Part shown: positions 1 through 7,407 of the stretch, in pieces
Numbering within the stretch: position 1 is the stretch's first letter
How the letters are laid out: every line of letters begins with the position of its first letter
Source: Modestobacter roseus
GTDB lineage: Bacteria > Actinomycetota > Actinomycetes > Mycobacteriales > Geodermatophilaceae
Direction: 5' to 3'
Assembly (NCBI RefSeq): GCF_007994135.1
Contig: NZ_VLKF01000001.1
Coordinates: 1,550,001 to 1,614,000, forward strand
DNA: 64,000 nt
Program-made: the position numbers and the translations under genes
The notes under the pieces: generated by a model
Database searches by the model: none
What the model saw: the letters and a program-made list of their open reading frames with translations, nothing else
Told to the model about the DNA's origin: nothing

Positions 1-387
1 GTAGCCGAGGGTGATGTCCGGGTCGGTGTACATCTGAGCGCTGACCGCCTGGAAGCCGATCGCCGGCCCACCGGCCCGGATCTCCACCATCACGCCGGTG
101 CTGTCGCCGTTGCTGTCGACCAGCGTGCCGCGGACGGACTTGGCGCCGGCGTCGATCTCGGCGTCGTCACCGACCAGCTGGTAGATGCCGCCGTGCTCGG
201 CCTCGGGGTTCCAGTCGGTCTGGATGACGACGGTCTCCGGGCACCCGGCTGCAGCCAGGTCCACGCTGCCGACCTCGCCGGTCGGTGCGGCGGCGGCGCT
301 GCCGCCGTCGTCGCTGCCGCAGGCGGTCAGGCCCAGCGCGGTCATGCTGAGGGCGGCGAGCCCGATCGTGGTGCGGATGCTGCGCAA
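1..387 (-). CDS. ABC transporter substrate-binding lipoprotein (partial, C-terminus outside window)
   Basis: N-terminal 129 codons of a solute-binding lipoprotein. I start it at the TTG at 387 because a GAGGAG Shine-Dalgarno site lies five bases upstream (393-398). The first residues are basic, followed by a hydrophobic stretch and a lipobox LTAC-G, so the mature protein should be anchored outside the membrane by its Cys. After a Gly/Ala/Ser linker comes VVIQTDWNPEAEHGG, a pattern typical of the NMT1/THI5-like and NitT/TauT binding proteins. It is the last visible gene of the minus-strand group amidohydrolase, ATPase, permease. Ligand unknown; pyrimidine-like compounds are plausible from the neighbouring deaminase-type enzyme. 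Confidence 0.75.
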   Translation of the reverse strand, partial: MRSIRTTIGLAALSMTALGLTACGSDDGGSAAAAPTGEVGSVDLAAAGCPETVVIQTDWNPEAEHGGIYQLVGDDAEIDAGAKSVRGTLVDSNGDSTGVMVEIRAGGPAIGFQAVSAQMYTDPDITLGY

Positions 388-483
388 TCGATCTCCTCGG
401 GGACGGCGGTGACCCCGTGCGGGGTCGCCGCGGGCCGGCGCCGCGGGGTGCGGCGCCGGGACGACGGGGTGGGCGGGTGGGGT

Positions 484-1377
484 CTAGGCGTCGCGGGTCT
501 GGTCGTACCAGCGGCCGACGGCGAGCTTCCCGAGCCAGCCGAACAGCAGGAAGACCGCGATGCCCAGCGCGGCGGCGGTGAAGATGGCGGCGAACAGCTC
601 CGGGCCCTGCAGCCGGGAGCGGAAGTTGTCCAGCGCGATGCCCAGGCCCGGGGTGCCCTGCTTGAAGAAGATGTCGCCGACGATGGCGCCGACCACCGAC
701 AGCCCGGCGGAGATCCGGAACCCGGCGAACACCGCCGGTAGCGCCGCGGGGAACTGCAGCTTCCGCAGCCGGGTGAGCCGGCTCGCGCCGTGCAGGTCGA
801 ACAGCTCGTGCATGCCCCGGTCGACCGACTGCAGCCCGAACAGCGTGTTGGAGACGATCGGGAACAGCGCGATCAGCACGCAGACGATGACCCGGGACAG
901 GAACCCGAAGCCGAACCAGAAGCCGATCAGCGGGACCAGGGCGAGGATCGGGATGCACTGCAGCGCGACGGCGTAGGGGAACAGCGAGCGTTCCGCGGCC
1001 TTCGCCTGGCTCATCAGCACCGCCCAGGTCATGCCGATCACGATCGCGATCGCCAGCCCGGTGAAGGAGACCACCACGGTCTGCCACAGCGCGGTGCCGA
1101 TCCGCTCCATCGCCGGCCCGTCGAGGAACGCCTCGGTGACCACGTCCTGCGGCGGCGGCATCAGGAACCGGCGTTCGGGGTCGAGCACCAGGTAGGTGAT
1201 CGCGTACCAGATGCCCAGCAGCGCGGCGAGCACCGCGAGCGGCAGCAGCGCGTTGCCCACCGTCTTCCGCCGGCGGCGCACCACCGGTGCCGCTCCCCCG
1301 CCGCCCGCCGGCGGAACTGTCGACTCCGGTGCCGCGGTCTCGGTCGTGCCGGTCGGCCGGTGCTCCACGGCGGTCAC
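484..1377 (-). CDS. ABC transporter permease, NitT/TauT (SsuC/ThiX) type
   Basis: 297-residue inner-membrane permease. The first ~45 residues are a Pro/Ala/Gly-rich cytoplasmic tail, followed by about six hydrophobic helices with the BPD_transp_1 layout, including the SRLTRLRKLQFPAALPAVFAG segment that corresponds to the EAA loop contacting the ATPase. Its ATG overlaps the TGA of the ATPase gene by four bases (ATGA), so the two are translationally coupled. The substrate-binding gene follows after about 96 bases. Length is close to the family norm. Family assignment is firm; substrate is not. Confidence 0.88.
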   Translation of the reverse strand: MTAVEHRPTGTTETAAPESTVPPAGGGGAAPVVRRRRKTVGNALLPLAVLAALLGIWYAITYLVLDPERRFLMPPPQDVVTEAFLDGPAMERIGTALWQTVVVSFTGLAIAIVIGMTWAVLMSQAKAAERSLFPYAVALQCIPILALVPLIGFWFGFGFLSRVIVCVLIALFPIVSNTLFGLQSVDRGMHELFDLHGASRLTRLRKLQFPAALPAVFAGFRISAGLSVVGAIVGDIFFKQGTPGLGIALDNFRSRLQGPELFAAIFTAAALGIAVFLLFGWLGKLAVGRWYDQTRDA

Positions 1378-2147
1378 GAGTGACCCGCCCGCAGCGCGTG
1401 CGAGACCTGCCCGGAGAGCGCGGCGAACTCCGGGGTGAACCGCAGTTCGGGCGTGCGGTCGGGGCCGAAGGGGACGTCGAAGGAGTCGACGATGCGACCC
1501 GGTCGGCCGCTCATCACCAGCACGCGGGTGGAGAGGTACACCGCCTCGCTGACCGAGTGGGTGATGAACAGCGCCCCGAAGCCCTTGCTGGTGAACAGCC
1601 GGATCAGCTCGTCGTTCAGCCGCTCCCGGGTGATCTCGTCCAGCGCCCCGAACGGCTCGTCGAAGAGGAACAGGTCGGGGTCGAGGGTGAGCGAGCGGGC
1701 CAGCGAGGCGCGCATCTTCATCCCGCCGGACAGCGCCCGGGGCAGCTTCTTCTCGTGCCCCTTGAGGCCGACCAGCTCGAGGGCGTCCCGGGAGGCCTGG
1801 TTGGTCGCGGTCGTGCTCATCCCGTGCAGCTCGGCGAGCAGCTGCACGTTCTTCAGCACCGTGCGCCAGGGCAGCAGGGTGGCGTCCTGGAAGACGTAGC
1901 CGATCCGCTCGGCGTCCATCTGCACGGTGCCCGAGGTCGCCGGGGAGAGCCCCGAGGCGATCCGCAGCAGGGTGCTCTTGCCGCAGCCCGAGGGGCCGAC
2001 GACGGTGACGAACTCACCGCGGCGGACGTCGAGGTCGACGCCCTCGAGCGCGACCGTGCCGTCGGGGAAGGCCTTCGCGACGTCGCGGAAGTGCAGCACG
2101 CGGGACGCCGTGCGGGCGGCGGGGCGGGTGGTCGCTGGGGCACTCAC
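1374..2147 (-). CDS. ABC transporter ATP-binding protein, NitT/TauT (SsuB/TauB) type
   Basis: 257-residue ATPase. Walker A GPSGCGKST is at residues 51-59, the Q-loop near YVFQDATLLPW, the signature LSGGMKMR at about 139-146 and Walker B LFLFDEPFGALDE at about 159-171, followed by the H-loop FITHSVSEA. The SGGMKMRASLARSL form is typical of sulfonate, nitrate and pyrimidine-precursor importers. GTG start with a GGAG about nine bases upstream. It powers the permease immediately downstream, with which it overlaps by four bases. Confidence 0.93.
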   Translation of the reverse strand: MSAPATTRPAARTASRVLHFRDVAKAFPDGTVALEGVDLDVRRGEFVTVVGPSGCGKSTLLRIASGLSPATSGTVQMDAERIGYVFQDATLLPWRTVLKNVQLLAELHGMSTTATNQASRDALELVGLKGHEKKLPRALSGGMKMRASLARSLTLDPDLFLFDEPFGALDEITRERLNDELIRLFTSKGFGALFITHSVSEAVYLSTRVLVMSGRPGRIVDSFDVPFGPDRTPELRFTPEFAALSGQVSHALRAGHS

Positions 2148-2242
2148 GGGGGCGGCTCCAGGAGGCGTCGGGACCGGGCGGTGGTCGACGGGCGGGTCGC
2201 TGTCACCTTCCGTGCCGTGTGTTTCGGGCGCGTGTGCCGGTC

Positions 2243-2263
2243 GTGAACGGCGCGCGCCGTCAC
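2243..2263. promoter_or_regulatory. GC palindrome between amidohydrolase and ABC ATPase genes
   Basis: A perfect 14-base palindrome ACGGCGC/GCGCCGT (2247-2260) is flanked by GTG and CAC, extending the stem apart from one bulged A. It lies in the 117-base gap between two same-strand genes and just touches the end of the amidohydrolase. It could be an operator or an RNA hairpin that lowers read-through into the transporter genes. No T-run is visible. Confidence 0.4.
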
Positions 2264-2264
2264 A

Positions 2265-3509
2265 TCACGAATGGGCCACACCGGCTCCCACCGGTCCCGA
2301 CACCTGCCGCAGCAGCTGCGCACGGGCGAGCACCCGCTCCCCCGAGAGCACCACCCGGGCGGTCCCGGCGCCCGCCACCGCGGCGTCCAGGCTCTCCGCG
2401 GCGACGGCGAGGAACTCCGCGGCCGCGCCCGGCGCCACCGCGGGCACCGGCAGGCCCAGGCAGGACCGCGCGCCGGCGCTCACCGCGTGCCACGCCTCCC
2501 GGGTGGACAGGTGCCCCGCGGTCACCAGCAGCGACGCCGCCTCGCACGCGTCGGCCCGGCCCATCGGGTTGAACGGGTCACGCAGGTTGTCCCCGCCCGC
2601 GCCGACGGTCGCCCCGGCGGCCAGCAGCGTGCGCACGGCGGTGAGCCCGCGCGGGGGCGCGCTGAGCACGTCGCGGCCCTGCAGGTAGAGGTTGGTCTGC
2701 GGCAGGGTGACCACGCCGACGCCGGCCCGGGCCACCGTCTCCGCGGTCTCCCGGGCGACCTCGGGCGGGTGGATGCCCAGGCTCACGCAGTGGCTCGCGG
2801 TCGCGCCCCGGTCGAAGCCGGTGGCCAGCACCCGGTCGGCCAGCCGGCGCAGCCCGTCGGCGGTGGGGTCCAGCGTCTCGTCGGTGTGCAGGTCCAGCGG
2901 GAGCCCGGCGCGCGCCGCGGCGTCGAAGGAGAGCGCCAGGCCGGCGTCCCGGTCGGCCCACAGGTGCGGCACCCCGCCGACCACGTCCGCGCCGAGGTCG
3001 ATCGCCTCGGCGAGCAGCCGCGGGGTGGCGGCCGCCTCCGCCGCCGTCCAGGGCGCGGACAGCAGCGCGACCACCTGCACGTCGACCAGCCCGGCCAGGG
3101 CATCGCGGACCTGGAGCAGCGCGCGCAGGTGCCGGGTGCCGGCGTGCACCCCGACGTCGGCGTGGGTGCGGATCGCCGTCGTCCCGTTGGCCAGGTACTC
3201 CAGCGCGGCCCGGGTGGCCCGCTCGACCAGGTCCTCGTGGGTGAAGCCGGCGGCGATCTGCCGGATGGCGGTGATGGCGCCGGCCAGGTCGCCGGTCGGG
3301 TTGGGCACCCGGTGGCTGGTGAGTGCCTTGTCCAGGTGCGCGTGCGGCTCCGCGGGCGCGGGCAGCAGCAGGTGGCCGGCCAGGTCGAGCACGTCGTCAC
3401 CGGCGAGCGGCGGCAGCGACGGGGCGACGGCGGCGACGGTGCGGCCGTCGATCCGGACGTCGACCCGCCGTCCGTCCGGGTCGGTCACCGACTGCAGCAG
3501 GAGCGTCAT
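2265..3509 (-). CDS. Amidohydrolase, cytosine deaminase/atrazine chlorohydrolase family
   Basis: 414-residue metal-dependent hydrolase. The metal-binding HxH of the TIM barrel is in EPHAHLDKAL (residues 54-63), whose HLDK form is characteristic of cytosine-deaminase-like members. Further landmarks are LHTDETLD, ASHCVSLG and the late GGDNLRDPFNPMGRAD loop, which in CodA-type enzymes supplies the catalytic Asp. It would hydrolyse or deaminate a cyclic amide or amine in the cytoplasm. It sits upstream of the ABC transporter genes on the same strand, 117 bases away, so it probably processes the imported compound. Exact substrate cannot be told from sequence. Confidence 0.85.
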   Translation of the reverse strand: MTLLLQSVTDPDGRRVDVRIDGRTVAAVAPSLPPLAGDDVLDLAGHLLLPAPAEPHAHLDKALTSHRVPNPTGDLAGAITAIRQIAAGFTHEDLVERATRAALEYLANGTTAIRTHADVGVHAGTRHLRALLQVRDALAGLVDVQVVALLSAPWTAAEAAATPRLLAEAIDLGADVVGGVPHLWADRDAGLALSFDAAARAGLPLDLHTDETLDPTADGLRRLADRVLATGFDRGATASHCVSLGIHPPEVARETAETVARAGVGVVTLPQTNLYLQGRDVLSAPPRGLTAVRTLLAAGATVGAGGDNLRDPFNPMGRADACEAASLLVTAGHLSTREAWHAVSAGARSCLGLPVPAVAPGAAAEFLAVAAESLDAAVAGAGTARVVLSGERVLARAQLLRQVSGPVGAGVAHS

Positions 3510-3573
3510 GCCCGCAGCCTCGCCCGCCCGTGTTGACGCGTCGTTTCGCCGGCGTGACGCGGCCCCACCCCGA

Positions 3574-3645
3574 CCAGGTTTCGGCGCCGAAACCCGGCCA
3601 GGTTTCGGCGCCGAAACCCGGCCGGGTTTCGGCGCCGAAACCCGG
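3574..3645. repeat. Three tandem 24-bp palindromic repeats
   Basis: Three head-to-tail copies of a 24-base unit at 3574-3597, 3598-3621 and 3622-3645. Each unit centres on the perfect palindrome GTTTCGGCGCCGAAAC flanked by CC(A/G)G and CCGG; copies 1 and 2 are identical and copy 3 has one A-to-G change. The array fills most of the gap between the PDR reductase and the amidohydrolase genes. Every unit can fold as a hairpin, and neighbours can also pair with each other. Confidence 0.95.
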
Positions 3646-3680
3646 AGGAGGTGGGGGTGGGGTGGGCGGCGAGCGTGGTG

Positions 3681-4646
3681 TCAGAGGTCGAGGACGATGC
3701 GCGGCCCGGCGGCGCGGGAGACGCAGACCATCATCACCGTGTCCTCGCACCTCTCGGCCGGGGTGAGCACGGAGTCGCGGTGCTCGACCGGCCCCTCGAG
3801 CACCGGGGTCTCGCAGGTGCCGCAGGTGCCCACCCGGCAGGAGGAGAGCACCACCGCGCCGGCCTGCGTCACCGCGTCGAGCACCGACTGCCCGGGCTCC
3901 ACGGTCACCGTCTCGCCGGTGAGCGCGAGCTCGACCTCGAACGGGCCGGGCCACACCGGCTCACCGAACTCCTTGGCCTCGAACCGCTCGACGTGCAGCG
4001 CCGACGGCGGCCAGCCGGCCAGCAGCTCCTCGACCGCGTCGACCAGCCCGGCCGGTCCGCAGGCGTAGACCGCGGTGTCCTCCTGCGGCTCGCCGAGCAG
4101 CGCGGCCAGGTCGAGCCGGGTGCCCTCGTCGGCGGCGTGCACCCGCACCCGGTCGGGGTGCGCGGCGGCCAGCTCCTCGGCGAACGCCATGGTCGCCCGG
4201 GAGCGGCCGGCGTGGTCCAGCGTCCAGTCGGCGCCGGCCTCCTCGGCGGCGGCGACCATCGCCCGCAGCGGGGTGATGCCGATCCCGCCGGCGACGAACC
4301 GGTACCGGGTGCCCGGGGTGACGGTGAACTCGAAGTGGTTGCGCGGGCCGCGCACCCGCAGCCGCTGCCCGACCGCCACCTCCTCGTGCAGCGCCGCGGA
4401 CCCGCCGCGCCCGGCCGGCTCGCGCAGCACGGCCACCCGCCAGCGGGAGCGATCGGCCACGTCGCCGCACAGCGAGTACTGCCGTTCCAGCCCGGGGCGC
4501 AGCACCACGTCGACGTGCGATCCCGGGGTCCAGGCGGGCAGGTCGCGGCCGTTGTGCGCCACCAGGTCCAGGGCCACGACGCCGTCGGCCAGCTCGGTGC
4601 GGGCGGCGACGACCAGGTCCCGTTCGACGTCGGAGAAGAAGCTCAC
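3681..4646 (-). CDS. PDR/VanB-type NAD(P)H:[2Fe-2S] oxidoreductase
   Basis: 321-residue electron-transfer protein. Order: flavin-binding domain (RQYSLCG, residues about 55-61), NAD-binding domain (FVAGGIGITPLRAM, CGPAG), then a C-terminal plant-type ferredoxin with CRVGTCGTC and a distant fourth Cys in MVCVSRA. This is the phthalate dioxygenase reductase order (flavin-NAD-Fe/S), used by Rieske oxygenases such as VanA and by some P450s. GTG 4646 is the first usable start; no strong Shine-Dalgarno is seen. No oxygenase is adjacent: the neighbours are a divergent FAD-linked oxidase and the amidohydrolase. It closely resembles the second reductase at 35352-36323. Confidence 0.88.
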   Translation of the reverse strand: MSFFSDVERDLVVAARTELADGVVALDLVAHNGRDLPAWTPGSHVDVVLRPGLERQYSLCGDVADRSRWRVAVLREPAGRGGSAALHEEVAVGQRLRVRGPRNHFEFTVTPGTRYRFVAGGIGITPLRAMVAAAEEAGADWTLDHAGRSRATMAFAEELAAAHPDRVRVHAADEGTRLDLAALLGEPQEDTAVYACGPAGLVDAVEELLAGWPPSALHVERFEAKEFGEPVWPGPFEVELALTGETVTVEPGQSVLDAVTQAGAVVLSSCRVGTCGTCETPVLEGPVEHRDSVLTPAERCEDTVMMVCVSRAAGPRIVLDL

Positions 4647-4694
4647 CGGCCGGATGATGCCCTGCCCGGACGGCCCCGCCGAGCCCGGCCCCGC

Positions 4695-4725
4695 CAGGTC
4701 ACACGCCCGTAACCGCAGGTCACAC
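4695..4725. promoter_or_regulatory. Direct repeat in divergent promoter region
   Basis: CAGGTCACAC occurs at 4695-4704 and again at 4716-4725, a spacing of 21 bases or about two helical turns. It lies in the short region between the divergently transcribed reductase and FAD-linked oxidase genes, a good place for one regulator to control both. The regulator is not recognisable. Confidence 0.4.
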
Positions 4726-4757
4726 GGACGGAACGAGCAGCAGCTACCAAGGAGGTC

Positions 4758-6113
4758 GTGACCGCCTCGCTCTCCCCGTCGCCCGCTGCCCCGGCCCCCG
4801 AGGCCCTCGCCGCCCTGGAGGCCGAGCTCGTCGAGCTGCTCGGCGCCCGCAACGTCAGCAGCGAGCTGCGCACCCGGGAACGGGCTTCGGTCGACGGCGC
4901 CCGGATGAGCCCGATCATCAGCGAGCTGCTGCCGCTGGGGCTGGCCGACCTGGTGGCCCTGCCGACCACCGCCGAGCAGATCGGCCTGGCCGTCGCCGCC
5001 GCCGTCCGCCACGGGGTGCCGGTCACCCCGCGCGGCAAGGGCACCGGCAACTACGGCCAGGGCATCCCGATGGCCGGCGGCCTGGTGCTGGACACCTCCC
5101 GGGCCCGCGCCGTGGTCGAGGTCGGCGAGGGCTGGGTCACCGCCGAGGCCGGCACCCCGATGGTCACCATCGAGCGCGCCGCCGCCGCCACCGGCCAGCA
5201 GCTGTGGATGTACCCCTCGACCGCGCAGTCCTCGCTCGGCGGGTTCCTCGCCGGCGGCTCGGGCGGCACCGGGACGATCGCGCACGGCAGCAACGACATG
5301 GGCTTCGTCCTCGCCCTGGACGTCGTGCACGCCACCGGCTCCGCGGAGCTGGTGCACCTGGAGGGCGAGCAGGCGCAGCCGTTCGTGCACAACTACGGCA
5401 CCGCGGGCGTCATCGCCCGGGCGACCGTGCGGCTGGAGCCGCTGCAGGAGTGGCGCGGCGTCTTCGCCAGCTTCCCGGACTTCCGCGGGGCGCTGTCGGT
5501 GCTGCGCGAGCTGGGCCGGCTGGACCCGCTGCCGCGCCTGGTCTCCGCGGACACCCCCGAGGTGACCGCCACCCTGCCCGCCGACCCGGCGTTCCCCGCC
5601 GGCCGGGCCAGCCTGCGGATGATCGCCGACGAGCGCACCGTCGCCGCGGCCACGGGCCTGATCGAGGGCGCCGGCGGCCGGGTCGAGGACGTGCGCGAGG
5701 GCCCGCAGGTCGTGCTGGGTCTGAGCATGCTCAGCTACAACCACCCCATCGAGTGGCTGCAGAAGAGCGAGCCCGGCGTGTACTTCCACGTCGAGGTGTC
5801 CGGCGACGCGCTGGTCGAGCGGATCGACGAGGTGCACGCGGTCTACGAGGGCGGGCAGCTGCACATCGAGGCCGGGCACACCGTGCCGATCGGGATGCTC
5901 GCCGGGGTGTACCGGAGCCCCGAGCAGGTGCGCGAGGGCATCGCGGCGCTGAACGCCCTCGGCGTCGGGGTGCACGACCCGCACCAGTGGAACGTCGACT
6001 TCGAGCTGCACCGCACCGTCGAGACCGCGCGGACCACCGACCCGAACGGGCTGCTCAACCCCGGCAAGCTGAACCCGGACTACGCCGGCCCCACCAAGGG
6101 CGCCATCCGGTGA
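4758..6113 (+). CDS. FAD-linked oxidoreductase (FAD_binding_4, GlcD-like)
   Basis: 451-residue flavoprotein of the vanillyl-alcohol-oxidase/GlcD superfamily. The N-terminal half holds the PP-loop region TPRGKGTGNYGQGIPMAGG (about residues 95-113) and the second nucleotide motif SSLGGFLAGGSGGTGT; the C-terminus ends with the usual NPGKLNP. Substrate is probably a hydroxy acid or aromatic alcohol, but no diagnostic residue fixes it. GTG start; AAGGAGG ends only two to three bases before it, an unusually tight spacing, yet no better start follows. The PNPOx-fold gene overlaps its end by four bases. Confidence 0.85.
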   Translation: MTASLSPSPAAPAPEALAALEAELVELLGARNVSSELRTRERASVDGARMSPIISELLPLGLADLVALPTTAEQIGLAVAAAVRHGVPVTPRGKGTGNYGQGIPMAGGLVLDTSRARAVVEVGEGWVTAEAGTPMVTIERAAAATGQQLWMYPSTAQSSLGGFLAGGSGGTGTIAHGSNDMGFVLALDVVHATGSAELVHLEGEQAQPFVHNYGTAGVIARATVRLEPLQEWRGVFASFPDFRGALSVLRELGRLDPLPRLVSADTPEVTATLPADPAFPAGRASLRMIADERTVAAATGLIEGAGGRVEDVREGPQVVLGLSMLSYNHPIEWLQKSEPGVYFHVEVSGDALVERIDEVHAVYEGGQLHIEAGHTVPIGMLAGVYRSPEQVREGIAALNALGVGVHDPHQWNVDFELHRTVETARTTDPNGLLNPGKLNPDYAGPTKGAIR

Positions 6114-6724
6114 GCGCGGGGGTGCGCCCGGCCACGGACCTGTTCGACCTGCACGCCGACGGCGAGCCCCCCGCCGACCCGTTCGTCCTCGCCCGGCAGT
6201 GGCTGCCCGGCGACGAGGAGCCGGACCGGCCGCGGGTGACCCTGTCGACCATCGGCGAGGACGGGTACCCGGACGCCCGCACCGTGCTGCTCTCGGCCTT
6301 CGACGAGACCGGGTTCGCGTTCCACACCGCGGCCGCCAGCCGCAAGGTCGCCGAGCTGGCCGCCGTCCCCCGCGCCGCGCTCACCGTCCTGTGGCCGGAC
6401 CACCAGCGGCAGCTGCTCGTGCGCGGCGACGTCGTCCCCGACGACGACGCGCGGGCGGCCACGGCGTGGACGGCCCGGACGGCCTACCTGCGGCAGCTGG
6501 CCTGGCTGAACACCGATGAGCTCGCCGCGCTGTCCCTGGGGCAGCGCCGGGCCCGGTGGGCCGGCCACCGGCCCGGGCAGCCGGGACCGGCGCCGTCCTG
6601 GGTGGGTTTCCGGCTGCGCCCGCGCGAGCTCACCTTCTGGGCCGCGCACCCGGAGACCGCCAGCCGGCGGCTGCAGTACGTGCGCACCGACGACGACTGG
6701 CGCTGGGCCCACCGCGCCGGCTGA
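6110..6724 (+). CDS. Pyridoxamine 5'-phosphate oxidase-fold protein (PdxH-like)
   Basis: 204-residue FMN-binding split-barrel protein, near PdxH length (about 218 in E. coli). Visible PdxH features are PRVTLSTIGEDGYPDARTVLL at 39-59 (FMN-binding strand), SRKVAEL and the C-terminal RPRELTFWAAHPETASRRLQY. Where E. coli PdxH has Arg197-x-His199 for substrate phosphate and ring binding, my by-eye alignment gives Thr and Ser, so true PNP/PMP oxidase activity is doubtful. GTG start overlapping the stop of the FAD oxidase, so co-translated with it. Confidence 0.75.
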   Translation: MSAGVRPATDLFDLHADGEPPADPFVLARQWLPGDEEPDRPRVTLSTIGEDGYPDARTVLLSAFDETGFAFHTAAASRKVAELAAVPRAALTVLWPDHQRQLLVRGDVVPDDDARAATAWTARTAYLRQLAWLNTDELAALSLGQRRARWAGHRPGQPGPAPSWVGFRLRPRELTFWAAHPETASRRLQYVRTDDDWRWAHRAG

Positions 6725-6729
6725 GGCCC

Positions 6730-7323
6730 CTAGGGCTCGAGGGCCCCTCCGGTGGCGCGGACGTGCGCGCGCTCCCCCTGCCGGCCGATGAGGCTGAGGA
6801 ACTCGACGGGGCCGGCGCTGGTGGCGCCGAACCAGTGCGGGGTGCGCGTGTCGAACTCCACGGCCTCCCCGGGCCGGAGCAGCAGGTCGTGCTCGCCGAG
6901 CACCAGCCGCAGGGTGCCGTTGAGCACGTAGGCCCAGTCGTGGCCCTCGTGCGTGCGCAGCTCCGGCCGGGCGGCGTCGTCCCCGGCGGGCAGCACGAAC
7001 TTGTAGGCCTGGATGCCGCCGGGACGGCGGGTCAGGGGCAGCACCACCGCGCCGTTGCCGGCGGCGACGGGCCGCAGGTTGATCCGCGGGTCACCGGTCG
7101 GTGGCGCGTCGACGAGCTCGTCGAGGGTGACCCCGTGCGCGCGGGCGAGCGGGAGCAGCTGCTCCAGCGAAGGGCGCCGCAACCCGGCCTCCAGCCGGGA
7201 CAGGGTGCTGACCGAGATGCCGGTCTCCGCCGCCAGGTCGGTCAGGGTGACCTCGCGGCGCTGGCGGAGCTGCCGGAGCCTCGGCCCGACCGCGTCCAGG
7301 GTGCGCTCCCACACGTCGTCCAT
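6730..7323 (-). CDS. XRE-family regulator with C-terminal cupin domain
   Basis: 197 residues. Residues about 10-65 form a Cro/CI helix-turn-helix (LRQRREVTLTDLAAETGIS, STLSRLEAGLRRPSLEQL); residues about 105-190 form a cupin barrel (ELRTHEGHDWAYVLNG, RPGEAVEFDTRTPHWF) that would sense a small ligand or metal. Members of this SutR/PuuR-like class are usually repressors or activators of adjacent genes. It is divergent from a methyltransferase and MFS pump, and a clear inverted repeat lies in the shared 84-base promoter region. Confidence 0.9.
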   Translation of the reverse strand: MDDVWERTLDAVGPRLRQLRQRREVTLTDLAAETGISVSTLSRLEAGLRRPSLEQLLPLARAHGVTLDELVDAPPTGDPRINLRPVAAGNGAVVLPLTRRPGGIQAYKFVLPAGDDAARPELRTHEGHDWAYVLNGTLRLVLGEHDLLLRPGEAVEFDTRTPHWFGATSAGPVEFLSLIGRQGERAHVRATGGALEP

Positions 7324-7341
7324 GCGGCCACTTTTCCATTC

Positions 7342-7357
7342 GGCAAAGAGCTTTGCC
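7342..7357. promoter_or_regulatory. Likely operator of the XRE-cupin regulator
   Basis: Inverted repeat GGCAAAG-AG-CTTTGCC with perfect 7-base arms and a 2-base centre, 19 bases upstream of the XRE-cupin start and 50 bases upstream of the methyltransferase start. It is AT-richer than its surroundings, as operators in such genomes often are. Probable binding site for autoregulation and control of the divergent pair. Confidence 0.65.
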
Positions 7358-7407
7358 AATCCCCGGTCGGGGCGGCATGGTCCGGGCACCACGACGAGGA
7401 GGCCGAC

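Noticed and set aside
3574-3645. CRISPR-like array
   Set aside because: The three 24-bp units are directly abutting, with no spacers, and no cas genes are near.
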